NCBI GenBank assembly: GCA_024579835.1
Contig: CP102060.1
Span: forward strand, 1,178,001 to 1,242,000
Reading direction: 5' to 3'
From: Clostridiaceae bacterium HFYG-1003
GTDB lineage: Bacteria; Bacillota; Clostridia; Clostridiales; Clostridiaceae
DNA length: 64,000 nucleotides
Below are positions 44,178 to 52,522 of the stretch, in pieces (within the stretch, counting starts at the first letter, position 1; each line of letters starts with the position of its first letter). Position numbers and translations under genes: made by a program. The notes beneath the pieces were generated by a model that was given only the letters and a program-made list of their open reading frames with translations, did not search any database and was not told the origin of the DNA.

Positions 44178-44834
44178 ATGCCGAAAAATGTTGAATTGGA
44201 TCACATCACCATCATCGTTCCTCAGGGACAAGGTGAAGAAGTCCTTAAAATGGCAAAGCAGAAGGGCATCATGAATGGAACCGTCAGTAAGGGACTGGGT
44301 ACAGCCAATCAGCTTCTGATGAAGGAATTTGAAAAACATGGCCGAGTCCGGGATTTCGTATCCCTGGTCGCCGCAACGGATCTGGCGGAGATTTTCCTGA
44401 AGAAAGTCGCCGAAGAGTTCGGAATCGGCAAACCCGCTCACGGCATTGCCTATGCGGTGAATGTCAATGAGGTCTATGCGGAACGGCTGAGCAATGTTAA
44501 AACCGAAGACCGCAATGAATCGGATGTTCAGGTGATCACCGCCATCTTCCGCAACGGCAATGCCGATCGGGTAATGGATGCGGCCCGGGCAGCCGGAGCA
44601 ACCGGCGGAACGATTCTGGAAGACCAGTCCACGGTGGATCCGGAAATGAGCCTCTTCTCCAAGGGTACCAACGGAAATGACGAAATTGTCCTGATCATCG
44701 CCCGGAAGGAAAAAGCCGGCGACATCATGGATGCCATTCGCAACAATACGGGACTGGATCGTACGACCGGTGTCATCTATGTACAGGATGCCCACTTTGT
44801 CTATGGATTGAAAAAGTACGTCGGACAGGAATAA
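44178..44834 (+). CDS. Tandem PII-like regulatory protein
   Basis: The 218-aa protein consists of two PII-like halves, about residues 5-105 (ITIIVPQGQGEEVLKMAKQKG) and 115-214 (VITAIFRNGNADRVMDAARAAGATGGTILE). Each ends in a strand-rich segment, and the second has IIARKEKAGDIMDAIRNNTG and a closing GVIYVQDA. PII proteins bind ATP, ADP or other small molecules and adjust partner proteins. No transporter or glutamine synthetase gene is adjacent, so its partner is unknown. GAGGTG precedes the ATG. It has its own promoter and terminator. Confidence 0.82.
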   Translation: MPKNVELDHITIIVPQGQGEEVLKMAKQKGIMNGTVSKGLGTANQLLMKEFEKHGRVRDFVSLVAATDLAEIFLKKVAEEFGIGKPAHGIAYAVNVNEVYAERLSNVKTEDRNESDVQVITAIFRNGNADRVMDAARAAGATGGTILEDQSTVDPEMSLFSKGTNGNDEIVLIIARKEKAGDIMDAIRNNTGLDRTTGVIYVQDAHFVYGLKKYVGQE

Positions 44835-44853
44835 TCCACTCAGAACAACTAAA

Positions 44854-44901
44854 AAAATAAGTGCCGGATTCTCAATATTTTAAGAATCCGGCACTTATTT
44901 T
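44854..44901. terminator. Terminator after the PII-like gene
   Basis: An 18-bp perfect stem (44855-44872 with 44883-44900, containing AAGTGCCGGATTCT) surrounds a 10-base loop and ends in TTATTTTAT. An A-run lies on the other side. Confidence 0.9.
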
Positions 44902-44910
44902 ATATTCCTG

Positions 44911-44919
44911 TGGTATCAT
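44911..44919 (+). promoter_or_regulatory. Candidate extended -10 of the Y-family polymerase gene
   Basis: TGGTATCAT is an extended -10 element just upstream of the LexA box. Its -35 would fall within the preceding terminator arm. Confidence 0.45.
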
Positions 44920-44927
44920 ATAGATAT

Positions 44928-44941
44928 CGAACAAACGTTCT
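44928..44941. promoter_or_regulatory. LexA box upstream of the Y-family polymerase gene
   Basis: CGAACAAACGTTCT contains a perfect GAAC-N4-GTTC core and matches the Bacillus SOS box CGAACRNRYGTTYC at all but the last base. It lies 13 bases before the ATG, over the predicted transcription start. The lexA gene is in the same window. Confidence 0.85.
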
Positions 44942-44954
44942 AAGGTGATGTGTT

Positions 44955-46241
44955 ATGAGTACCATAGATTACAGTAAAATGCCCCTGCGCTATCTGATGT
45001 GCATCGATGTCAAATCCTTCTTCGCCTCGGTGGAGGCGGTGCGACGCGGGATTGACCCCCTGGAGGCATACATTGTGGTGGTGTCGGATGTCCGACGTCC
45101 GGGCGCCATTGTGCTGGCGTCTTCCCCCAAGGTTAAATCCGAATTCAATATCAAAACCGGCAATCGAAAATTCGAAGTGCCCAATGACCCCAAACTGATG
45201 GTCGTGGACCCGTCCATGAGTCTGTATCTGGAAATAAACCGCCAGATCAATGACATCTTTCGCCAGTACGCTGCCGATGAAGACATTCTGGTCTATTCCA
45301 TCGACGAATCCTTTCTGGATGTGACCGGCACAGCCCATCTGTTCGGTGATCCCGGCAAGGTGGCGGTTCGGCTGCGCGACCAGATCAAGCAGGAAATCGG
45401 ACTGAATGTGACGATTGGGATTGGCGACAATCCACTTCTGGCAAAGCTGGCACTGGACAATGAGGCCAAAAAGAAAAAGAGCCAGATCGCGTACTGGTCC
45501 TACGAACGAATCCCGGAAACAGTCTGGAAAATCCCGAAGCTCACCGATTTCTGGGGCATCTCGCGGGGCTGGGAACGGCGGCTGAACAAGCTGGGGATCC
45601 ATTCCATCTATTCTCTGGCACACTTTGACCCGCACATTCTGGAGTCGAAGTTCGGCATCATGGGCTTGCAGCAGTACTATCACGCCAACGGCGTGGACTA
45701 CAGCGTCATTTCAGAACCGGTGATTCAGAAAAGCAAAGGTTTTTCCAAAGGCCAGATTCTGATGCGGGATTATTATGAGAAAGAGGAGATCCTGACGATC
45801 CTGGATGAAATGATTGATGATGTCACCATGCGGCTGCGCCGCCACCGATCGTTATGCTGCAGCATCGGCTTTTACTGCGGCTATTCCTCCAGCGTCAACC
45901 ACCCCGGAATCGGCGTCTCGAAGCGGCTTAAAGTTCCAACCAGCGACACAGCGACCCTTCGGGAAATCTTCCGATCGCTGTTTGTAAAGCACTGGCAGGG
46001 TGAACCGGTCCGGCAGTTCAATATCGCTCTGAATGATCTGACAGAGGACTTCGGCCGGCAGCTGTCCCTCTGGGATTACACCGGCGATGACGGCCGGGCG
46101 GTGGATCTGGTCATTGACGAGATCCGGGACCGTTTCGGCAAGACCGCCATATTCAAGGGACACAGCCTGACCCGCGGATCCACCTTTTTTGAACGCAGCC
46201 AGAACATCGGCGGCCATAAAGGGTTAAGCGAGGTGAAATAA
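44955..46241 (+). CDS. Y-family DNA polymerase (UmuC/UvrX type)
   Basis: This is an error-prone translesion polymerase. Catalytic aspartate and glutamate are in YLMCIDVKSFFASVEAV (Asp18) and VYSIDESFLDVTG (near residue 117). The thumb region has IPKLTDFWGISRGWERRLNKLG, and the little-finger domain follows. At 428 aa it is longer than DinB and matches the UvrX/YqjW type. AAGGTGATGTG precedes the ATG. A perfect LexA box lies just upstream, so SOS control is well supported. The yolD-like gene begins two bases after it, as in many Firmicutes. Confidence 0.93.
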   Translation: MSTIDYSKMPLRYLMCIDVKSFFASVEAVRRGIDPLEAYIVVVSDVRRPGAIVLASSPKVKSEFNIKTGNRKFEVPNDPKLMVVDPSMSLYLEINRQINDIFRQYAADEDILVYSIDESFLDVTGTAHLFGDPGKVAVRLRDQIKQEIGLNVTIGIGDNPLLAKLALDNEAKKKKSQIAYWSYERIPETVWKIPKLTDFWGISRGWERRLNKLGIHSIYSLAHFDPHILESKFGIMGLQQYYHANGVDYSVISEPVIQKSKGFSKGQILMRDYYEKEEILTILDEMIDDVTMRLRRHRSLCCSIGFYCGYSSSVNHPGIGVSKRLKVPTSDTATLREIFRSLFVKHWQGEPVRQFNIALNDLTEDFGRQLSLWDYTGDDGRAVDLVIDEIRDRFGKTAIFKGHSLTRGSTFFERSQNIGGHKGLSEVK

Positions 46242-46242
46242 G

Positions 46243-46602
46243 ATGTGGAAGAAACCGCGGACCTGCCGCCCGCAGGATCGAATTTACCCGGATCGCTGCA
46301 TGCTTAAATGGCAGGGGATGCTTTTGTCCGATCATAACGAACGAATCCGGCTGGACCAGCTCCAGGAAGCCTGCGAGAAACCGGCCCGATACCATACGGA
46401 AGCCGAACGGGAGGACTGGGACGTGCTCATTGCCCGTTCCAAAACCGAGGGATTGCCCCTGACCCTGATCATTTCCCGGCCGAATGAACCGGAAATGACC
46501 CGGCAGGGGATCGTACAGCTCATCCGTCCAACCCGGCTGGTTCTCATGACGGAACAGGGCCCTCTCACCGTTGCCCGTCATGAGATTGACGGTGTTTTCT
46601 GA
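46243..46602 (+). CDS. YolD-like protein
   Basis: The 119-aa product resembles the YolD family found beside Y-family polymerases in Firmicutes. Seen are the DRCMLKWQGMLLSDHNERI motif and the C-terminal region LTLIISRPNEPEM then GIVQLIRPTRLVLM. The family role is not established. It lies two bases after the polymerase stop and shares its SOS-controlled transcript. A terminator follows. Confidence 0.88.
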   Translation: MWKKPRTCRPQDRIYPDRCMLKWQGMLLSDHNERIRLDQLQEACEKPARYHTEAEREDWDVLIARSKTEGLPLTLIISRPNEPEMTRQGIVQLIRPTRLVLMTEQGPLTVARHEIDGVF

Positions 46603-46604
46603 AC

Positions 46605-46629
46605 CCGGCTTGCGCAGCCGGTTTTTTTT
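46605..46629 (+). terminator. Terminator after the yolD-like gene
   Basis: CCGGCT at 46605-46610 pairs with AGCCGG at 46616-46621 around TGCGC, followed by TTTTTTTT. Confidence 0.8.
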
Positions 46630-46657
46630 CGGTTTTTTGTTTCGCACTTCAAATATC

Positions 46658-46685
46658 TTGACAGTCAAAGTAATAGGCATATAAT
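46658..46685 (+). promoter_or_regulatory. Consensus promoter of the fab-acc operon
   Basis: TTGACA at 46658-46663 and TATAAT at 46680-46685 are both perfect hexamers, 16 bases apart. It precedes fabT by 31 bases. Confidence 0.9.
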
Positions 46686-46703
46686 TAGGTTATCAAACTA
46701 ATT
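46683..46703. promoter_or_regulatory. Candidate FabT operator
   Basis: AATTAG-GTTATCAAA-CTAATT is a 6-9-6 inverted repeat that overlaps the -10 element. Its centre TTATCAAAC resembles the right half of the streptococcal FabT site. The first gene of the operon encodes a FabT-like MarR protein, so autoregulation is likely. Confidence 0.6.
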
Positions 46704-46715
46704 ACAGGGAGAGCC

Positions 46716-47168
46716 ATGGAAGGATTTTTCAGTCAGTTGAATCATGTCATCATCAGCGTCTATGAAAAGATCGAACGGGTTGAGACCCTGATGAATGAGC
46801 GGAATGAAATGGATCTTAGCATCAATGAGATTCACATTCTGGAAAAAATCGGAGAAAACAGCGGGATCAACATTCGCGACCTGGCCATGCTACTCAGCGT
46901 AACCACTGCCACGGTGACGGTTGCGATCCAGAAGCTGCAGAAAAAAGGCTACGTCCTGAAAGAAAAAAGCCGCAGCGATCTCAGGGGAGTCACTCTGAGC
47001 CTGACCGAAGCTGGGGTTAAAGTAGTGCGCCTGCATCACATCTTTCATATCCGAATGGTGCGCAGCATGACCTCAGGGCTGTCGGAAGAAGAAGTTCGTA
47101 CTCTGCGGGAGAGTCTGCTCAAGCTGAACGGACATCTGGATGAATTTTTAGATTCAAAAAAACTTTAA
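46716..47168 (+). CDS. fabT: MarR family regulator of fatty-acid synthesis (FabT-like)
   Basis: The 150-aa protein is a MarR-type winged-helix repressor: INIRDLAMLLSVTTATVTVAIQKL is the recognition region and KSRSDLRGVTLSLTEAG the wing. Its position as the first gene of the fab-acc operon matches FabT of streptococci and Clostridia, which uses acyl-ACP as co-repressor. A consensus promoter and an inverted repeat precede it. The gene symbol rests on location and family, not on a direct FabT signature. Confidence 0.85.
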   Translation: MEGFFSQLNHVIISVYEKIERVETLMNERNEMDLSINEIHILEKIGENSGINIRDLAMLLSVTTATVTVAIQKLQKKGYVLKEKSRSDLRGVTLSLTEAGVKVVRLHHIFHIRMVRSMTSGLSEEEVRTLRESLLKLNGHLDEFLDSKKL

Positions 47169-47232
47169 TCATAGAACTGCTGCGTACCGGCAGCACCGGA
47201 CCCATCGACCGAACAGAAGAAAGGAAGCAACA

Positions 47233-48195
47233 ATGAGTTTTGAAATCATAGGAACAGGCCGGGGCGAACCCGACTTCAGACTGACCAACGCCATTCTTGA
47301 AAAAATGGTTGATACCTCGGATGAGTGGATTACCCAGCGAACCGGCATCTCAGAGCGCCGCGTCATGGTTGACGAGACCATGCGCGACCTGGCATTAAAA
47401 TCCGCCCGGGAAGCCCTGGAAGACGGCGGAATCACGCCGGATCAGCTCGGCTATATTCTCTTTGCCACCATCAGCGGGGAATACCGGACGCCGTCTCAGG
47501 CCTCCATCCTGGCCATGGATCTTGGTGTCGACTGTGCCGCCTTGGACCTCAATGCTGCCTGCACTGGCTTTTTATATGGTCTGGACATGGCTGACGCGCT
47601 GTTCCAGGCAAACAAAGCGGAATATATCCTGGTCGTAGGCATGGAAATCATGAGCCGCTATCTCGATTATACCGACCGCCGCACTTGCATTCTGTTCGGC
47701 GACGGAGGCGGAGCCGTGCTTCTGAAAAAGGGGAACGGACTCAAAGCCATCCATGCCAGCGGCAAAGGCAACATCGACGTACTCAATATCCCGAATGTCT
47801 TTCCGGATACCCCCTGGCATAAGGAAACCGAAACCCGCAATACCATCGAAATGAACGGTCGTGAGGTCTATAAATTCGCAGTCGGAGCATTCCTGGATGA
47901 ACTTAACCTGTGTCTGAACCGAGCGGGAATGACCGCCCAGGATCTAGACCTTGTGATCCCGCATCAGGCAAACTCGCGCATCATCGAAAGTGCCCGGGAG
48001 CGGCTGGGGGTCTCTGAGGAGACGTTCATCAACCAGGTCGCCGACCGGGGCAACACCTCCGCGGGCAGCATTCCGCTGCTCCTGGATGAACTCAACCGGT
48101 CCGGAAAGTTTAAAAAAGGCATGATGCTCGGTCTGGTCGCCTTTGGCGGCGGACTCACATCAGCCGGCGCTATCCTGGAGTGGACGAAAGAATGA
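47233..48195 (+). CDS. fabH: 3-oxoacyl-ACP synthase III
   Basis: FabH starts fatty-acid synthesis by condensing acetyl-CoA with malonyl-ACP. The catalytic triad is Cys110 (LDLNAACTGFLYGL), His in VIPHQANSRI and Asn in GNTSAGSIP. DTSDEWITQRTGISERR is also typical. It is 320 aa and starts after AGGAAG. The gene follows fabT and precedes acpP in the usual clostridial order. Confidence 0.96.
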   Translation: MSFEIIGTGRGEPDFRLTNAILEKMVDTSDEWITQRTGISERRVMVDETMRDLALKSAREALEDGGITPDQLGYILFATISGEYRTPSQASILAMDLGVDCAALDLNAACTGFLYGLDMADALFQANKAEYILVVGMEIMSRYLDYTDRRTCILFGDGGGAVLLKKGNGLKAIHASGKGNIDVLNIPNVFPDTPWHKETETRNTIEMNGREVYKFAVGAFLDELNLCLNRAGMTAQDLDLVIPHQANSRIIESARERLGVSEETFINQVADRGNTSAGSIPLLLDELNRSGKFKKGMMLGLVAFGGGLTSAGAILEWTKE

Positions 48196-48316
48196 ATGGA
48201 TGGTCGGTGCGTTCGGAAGAATCACTGACACGACGACTTAATATAAAAACCTTATAAAAATCTCTAACACAGCCATCATCAAACGAAAATAAATCAAAAT
48301 TTGGAGGTCAGATACA

Positions 48317-48535
48317 ATGGTATTTGAAAAAGTAGCACAGGAAATTGCGGAGTACAAGGAAATGGACGCCAGCGAAATCACCATGGAGTCCAGCTTCGAG
48401 GAACTGGGACTGGATTCCCTCGACATGGTGGAACTCATCATGAAACTGGAAGAATCCCTGGACATCCAGCTGGAAATGGACGAAAGCCTGAAAACTGTAG
48501 GCGATGTTGTCGGAGCGATCGAAGCGAAAGCTTAA
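48317..48535 (+). CDS. acpP: Acyl carrier protein
   Basis: The 72-aa ACP carries acyl chains on phosphopantetheine at Ser34 in [12 protein letters not shown]. It is acidic and of normal length. GGAGG precedes the ATG. An AT-rich leader of about 120 bases separates it from fabH, and a strong hairpin follows it, which may set its mRNA level apart. Confidence 0.96.
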   Translation: MVFEKVAQEIAEYKEMDASEITMESSFEELGLDSLDMVELIMKLEESLDIQLEMDESLKTVGDVVGAIEAKA

Positions 48536-48806
48536 CGCCCGGCAATGCGCCAAAACCCGGCCAGTCCATCGGACTGGCCATGGTTTGGCGTATCGATCCA
48601 TTTCAGGTTAAAATATCATCCTGATGTTCCGTTAAGTTAAGCATCACTTCTGTTCAGAATCTCAAGTAAAAAATCTCCATAGCGAATTTTAATTTGCATT
48701 TTTCTGTTCCGGATAGCATGCAGCACTCTATGAATTGCCCAACAATCAATTATGCACAATTCATGATCCGCACCTGAGGGTGCCGGTCATTCCGAGGTTA
48801 ATCGAT
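48536..48806. other. Gap between acpP and fabD where fabK is expected
   Basis: In streptococci and many Clostridia fabK, an enoyl-ACP reductase, lies here. These 271 bases have no open frame longer than about 25 codons in frame with fabD and no FabK-like peptide. They include a hairpin at 48548-48590. Confidence 0.6.
48548..48590 (+). promoter_or_regulatory. Hairpin after acpP
   Basis: A 9-bp stem GGCCAGTCC/GGACTGGCC around ATC (48559-48579), with an outer CGCCAAA/TTTGGCG. No U-tract follows, so it may stabilise or process the acpP mRNA, not terminate. Confidence 0.6.
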
Positions 48807-49730
48807 ATGAAAACAGCTTTTTTATTTCCCGGGCAGGGCAGCCAGAAGCCCGGCATGGTTCGTGAACTGTATCTCGAACTGGATCAGACCGAGCAGGATC
48901 TTCTGGAGACAGAGTTTCCAGGCCTTCGCGAAGCGGTTCTGAGCGAAACTGCGGCGGATACCGACCGGATGGCGGCTCAGCTGGTTTATCTGAGCGGTCT
49001 GCTCAGCGCCCGACTGGCGAAAGATCAGGGAATCGAGCCGGATGTTCTGGCCGGGTTCTCCCTGGGCGAGGTGGCGGCGCTCAGTTTTGCCGAAGCCTTT
49101 GAACCGGCGGATGCGCACCATCTTCTTGCCGTGAGAACCCAGGCCATGTATGCGGCCTGTGACGATCAGGACGGAGGCATGGCAGCAGTCAACGGACTGG
49201 ATCCTGCCGCCATCGAAGCCGCTCTGGCCAACTTCAGCCAGGTCTGGTGCGTCAATTACAACTCCCCGAAACAAACCGTCATTTCAGGTGAACGCAGCCA
49301 GCTGCAGACTGCCATCGCAGAACTCAAGAGTCTGGGCGGTAAGGTCATCCCGCTGAATGTGCGGGGAGCCTTCCACAGTGAGTTCATGCAGAGTGCCCAT
49401 GACGCGCTGGCCAGAGAACTGGACTCCCTGGTGCTGCATCCCTTGCGTTATCCTGTCCTGTCCAATCTGGATGCCATGGTTTATCCCTCGGATGAATCCG
49501 AGATCCGCAGCCGGATTGCCTGTCAGGTGATCCAGCCGGTCCGCTTTACGCTCATGGTACAGGAACTTTACCGGCAGGGGGTCCGGATCTTCATCGAAAC
49601 CGGCTACGGAAAAACCCTGCAGGGACTCATCAGCCGGATTCTGCCCGGCGAAGACATTCTGGTGGCCGGTATCTCCGATCGGGAGAGCCTGGCACGATTC
49701 AAGCAAAAAATGGAGGAATTTCATGTTTAA
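48807..49730 (+). CDS. fabD: Malonyl-CoA:ACP transacylase
   Basis: FabD moves malonyl from CoA to ACP. It starts MKTAFLFPGQGSQKPGM and has the nucleophile motif GFSLGEVAAL and the catalytic His in GAFHSEFM. ATG 48807 was chosen because the protein then begins at the family position; the frame open from 48735 adds 24 residues without likeness. It is 307 aa. fabG starts eight bases before its stop. Confidence 0.95.
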   Translation: MKTAFLFPGQGSQKPGMVRELYLELDQTEQDLLETEFPGLREAVLSETAADTDRMAAQLVYLSGLLSARLAKDQGIEPDVLAGFSLGEVAALSFAEAFEPADAHHLLAVRTQAMYAACDDQDGGMAAVNGLDPAAIEAALANFSQVWCVNYNSPKQTVISGERSQLQTAIAELKSLGGKVIPLNVRGAFHSEFMQSAHDALARELDSLVLHPLRYPVLSNLDAMVYPSDESEIRSRIACQVIQPVRFTLMVQELYRQGVRIFIETGYGKTLQGLISRILPGEDILVAGISDRESLARFKQKMEEFHV

Positions 49731-50451
49731 GGATCAAGTTGTCCTGGTGACCGGCGGCAGCCGCGGCATCGGGTTAGAAACCGCTAAGGCGTTTCACCGG
49801 GAAGGGGCGCGGGTGGCGATCATCCATTCGGGCCGCGAACTGCCCCAGGAAGTTAGAGATCTCTTGTCAGATTCGTTCCGGGAGTTCGCCTGTGATGTCA
49901 GCGACTTTGCAGCTGCCGGGGAAACCGTGGCAGAGGTTGTCAAAGTCTTTGGCACCATCGACGTTCTCATCAACTGCGCGGGAATTACCCGGGATGGCCT
50001 GATGCTTTCCATGAAGGAAGCTGATTTTGATCAGGTCATCGATGTCAATCTGAAGGGCACGTTCAATTTCATGAAGCACCTGTATCCCATCCTCATGAAG
50101 AAGCGCAGCGGCAAGATCATCAACCTGTCTTCCATTGTGGGTCTGAAAGGGAACAAGGGTCAGGCCAATTATGCCGCCTCCAAGGCCGGCGTTCTGGGAC
50201 TGACGAAATCCGTCGCCATGGAACTGGCCAGCCGCAACATCAATGTCAACGCCATTGCGCCAGGTTTCATTGAAACGGACATGACGCAGAATATCTCGGA
50301 AAAAGCCAAGGAAGAAATGGTAGGGGCCATCCCCATGAAACGCAAAGGAACGCCGGCAGATGTCGCCAAGGCCTGTCTGTTCCTGGCATCAGATGCCGCA
50401 TCTTATATCACCGGGCAGGTCCTGGTCATCGACGGAGGATTATCCTTATGA
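49723..50451 (+). CDS. fabG: 3-oxoacyl-ACP reductase
   Basis: FabG is an NADPH-dependent short-chain dehydrogenase that reduces 3-oxoacyl-ACP. It has VTGGSRGIGLETAKAF for the cofactor, NCAGITRDGLML, the Ser in NLSSIVGLKGN and the YAASKAG pair. It is 242 aa and starts inside the last bases of fabD. fabF overlaps its stop. Confidence 0.95.
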   Translation: MFKDQVVLVTGGSRGIGLETAKAFHREGARVAIIHSGRELPQEVRDLLSDSFREFACDVSDFAAAGETVAEVVKVFGTIDVLINCAGITRDGLMLSMKEADFDQVIDVNLKGTFNFMKHLYPILMKKRSGKIINLSSIVGLKGNKGQANYAASKAGVLGLTKSVAMELASRNINVNAIAPGFIETDMTQNISEKAKEEMVGAIPMKRKGTPADVAKACLFLASDAASYITGQVLVIDGGLSL

Positions 50452-51689
50452 AGCGAGTCGTAATCACCGGCATGGGCATTATTTCGCCCATCGGCAACAC
50501 CATCGAAGCATACCGGGACAGCCTGATGGCCGGCCGCCATGGCATCGGCCCCATTACCCGGTTTGACACCACTGACTATAAAGCCACTTTGGGTGCGGAA
50601 GTCAAGGATTTCCAGATTGAGCATCTCATCGCCAAGAAGGAGCAGCGCCGGTTTGACCTGTTCTCCCAGTACGCCCTGGCTGCCGCCGATCAGGCGTTCC
50701 ACCAGGCCGGACTGGACACGGCGGAATTTGATCATGACCGGGCCGGGGTCTACATCGGTTCCGGCATCGGCGGCATGCTGGCCTTCGAGGCCGGTCTGCG
50801 CGATCTGGATACCAAGGGACCGCGCCGCGTTTCCCCGTTTCTGATTCCAGCCATGATTTCCAATATGGCCACGGGTCAGGTCGCTATTCACTATAACCTG
50901 CGCGGGGCGAGCCTGCCGGTCGTCACAGCCTGCGCGACCTCGACCAATGCAATCGGGGAAGCCTACCGCAACATCAAGCATGGCTACAGCGACATCATTC
51001 TGACCGGGGGCAGCGAAGCTTCCATTACGGACATTGCCGTAGCCGGATTTATTGCATGCATGGCGTTGACGACCTCCACGAATCCCGATCGCGCCTCCAT
51101 TCCCTTTGACGCGGAGCGTTCCGGCTTTGTCATCGGCGAAGGCGCCGGCGTTGTGGTTCTGGAAGAACTCGAGCACGCCAGACGCCGCGGTGCAACCATT
51201 CTGGCCGAAGTGACGGGCTATGGCAACACCTGCGACGCCTATCACATGACGGCGCCGGATCCCGACGCGGCAGGATCGGCCCGGGCCATCATCCAGAGCG
51301 TGGACGAGAGCGGCGGGGTAGATGCTGCCAGAACGTATTACAATGCCCACGGCACCAGCACCAGTCTCAATGATAAAACCGAAACATTGGCGCTGAAGAA
51401 GGCATTCGGCGAAGCGGCGGCTCAGCTGTCCATCAGCTCGACCAAGTCCATGACCGGGCATATGCTCGGAGCGGCCGGCGCAGCTGAGGTGATTGCCTCG
51501 GTTCTGGCTCTTAATGAGAATAAAATTCCTCCCACCGTTGGCTATCAGGTTCCGGATCCGGACTGCGATCTGGACTACACGCCGAATCAGGCCAAAGCCA
51601 AGGAGATCGACTTTGCCATCTCAGCTTCGCTGGGCTTTGGCGGACACAACGCAGCAATCGCATTAAGGAAGTGGAATGATGGAAGATAA
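50448..51689 (+). CDS. fabF: 3-oxoacyl-ACP synthase II
   Basis: FabF elongates acyl-ACP. The catalytic residues are Cys in VVTACATSTNAIGEA, His in NAHGTSTSLNDKTE and His in KSMTGHMLGAAGA, with the conserved Lys of the same motif. It is 413 aa, normal. It starts with an ATGA overlap and shares its end with accB. Confidence 0.96.
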   Translation: MKRVVITGMGIISPIGNTIEAYRDSLMAGRHGIGPITRFDTTDYKATLGAEVKDFQIEHLIAKKEQRRFDLFSQYALAAADQAFHQAGLDTAEFDHDRAGVYIGSGIGGMLAFEAGLRDLDTKGPRRVSPFLIPAMISNMATGQVAIHYNLRGASLPVVTACATSTNAIGEAYRNIKHGYSDIILTGGSEASITDIAVAGFIACMALTTSTNPDRASIPFDAERSGFVIGEGAGVVVLEELEHARRRGATILAEVTGYGNTCDAYHMTAPDPDAAGSARAIIQSVDESGGVDAARTYYNAHGTSTSLNDKTETLALKKAFGEAAAQLSISSTKSMTGHMLGAAGAAEVIASVLALNENKIPPTVGYQVPDPDCDLDYTPNQAKAKEIDFAISASLGFGGHNAAIALRKWNDGR

Positions 51690-52110
51690 ACTAACACTGC
51701 TGGCCCGGCTCCTGACCGAACATGGCCTGACCCGGATCAGCCTGGAAGAAAAAGACCTGAAGATCTGTCTGGAAAAAGAACTCCCCATCGTCATGACCGG
51801 CGCTGCGCCGGCACCTGCGGCAGTGGCTGCGCCAGCCCCGACGGTTGCGGAAGCTTCCGCTCCGGCGGAAGAAGCTGAGTCCATTAAAGCCCCCCTGGCC
51901 GGCATCTACTACGGCAAGCCCTCACCGGAGGCCCGATCCTTTGTCCGCGAAGGGCAGAAGGTCAAGGCCGGCGAAACGCTGTGCATCATCGAGTCCATGA
52001 AGATCATGAACGAGATCAAGGCCCCGAGTGATCTGACCATCCTGAAGATTCTCAAGCGGGACGAGCAGGTAGCGGAATACAATGAGCCCCTGTTCCTGGT
52101 GACGAAATGA
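51676..52110 (+). CDS. accB: Biotin carboxyl carrier protein of acetyl-CoA carboxylase
   Basis: AccB carries carboxybiotin between the two reactions of acetyl-CoA carboxylase. The biotinylated Lys is Lys109 in ESMKIMNEI. An Ala/Pro-rich linker (about residues 42-68) precedes the domain. It is 144 aa. The start lies 13 bases inside fabF, with AAGGAAG upstream. BirA, which would attach biotin, is encoded at 57930. Confidence 0.95.
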   Translation: MMEDKLTLLARLLTEHGLTRISLEEKDLKICLEKELPIVMTGAAPAPAAVAAPAPTVAEASAPAEEAESIKAPLAGIYYGKPSPEARSFVREGQKVKAGETLCIIESMKIMNEIKAPSDLTILKILKRDEQVAEYNEPLFLVTK

Positions 52111-52520
52111 ACCGGGAAGAGCTGAAGCAAATTATGCCCCACCGGGAGCCGATGCTGCTCCTGGATGAGGCGGAAGTGACTGCGGACAATACAGGCCTCG
52201 CGCACTATACCGTCCGCGGCGATGAATTCTTCCTGCAGGGCCATTTCCCGGGCAATCCGGTGGTGCCGGGCGTCATTCAGTGTGAAATGATGGCTCAGGC
52301 CTGCGCGGTGCTCCTGGGACAGGACCTCAAGGGAACCCCGTATTATACCGGCATCAAGGAAGCCAAGTTCCGAAAACCGGTTCGCCCCGGGGATGTGCTG
52401 ACCATTCAGACCGAAATCACCCGGGCCCGCAAACCGTTCTATTTCGCCAAAGCCAAAGTGCTGGTGAACGGCGCGGTCCATTCTGAAGCCGAACTTTCCT
52501 TTGCCGTTGTGGAGGACTAG
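52107..52520 (+). CDS. fabZ: 3-hydroxyacyl-ACP dehydratase FabZ
   Basis: FabZ removes water from 3-hydroxyacyl-ACP. It has the HREPMLLLDE opening and the hot-dog motif GHFPGNPVVPGVIQCEMMAQ with the catalytic His and Glu. It is 137 aa and starts with an ATGA overlap with accB. Confidence 0.95.
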   Translation: MNREELKQIMPHREPMLLLDEAEVTADNTGLAHYTVRGDEFFLQGHFPGNPVVPGVIQCEMMAQACAVLLGQDLKGTPYYTGIKEAKFRKPVRPGDVLTIQTEITRARKPFYFAKAKVLVNGAVHSEAELSFAVVED

Positions 52521-52522
52521 AC

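Noticed and set aside
48735-48806. N-terminal extension of FabD
   Set aside because: The 24 extra residues match no FabD and the family start MKTAFLFPGQGSQ is at 48807.
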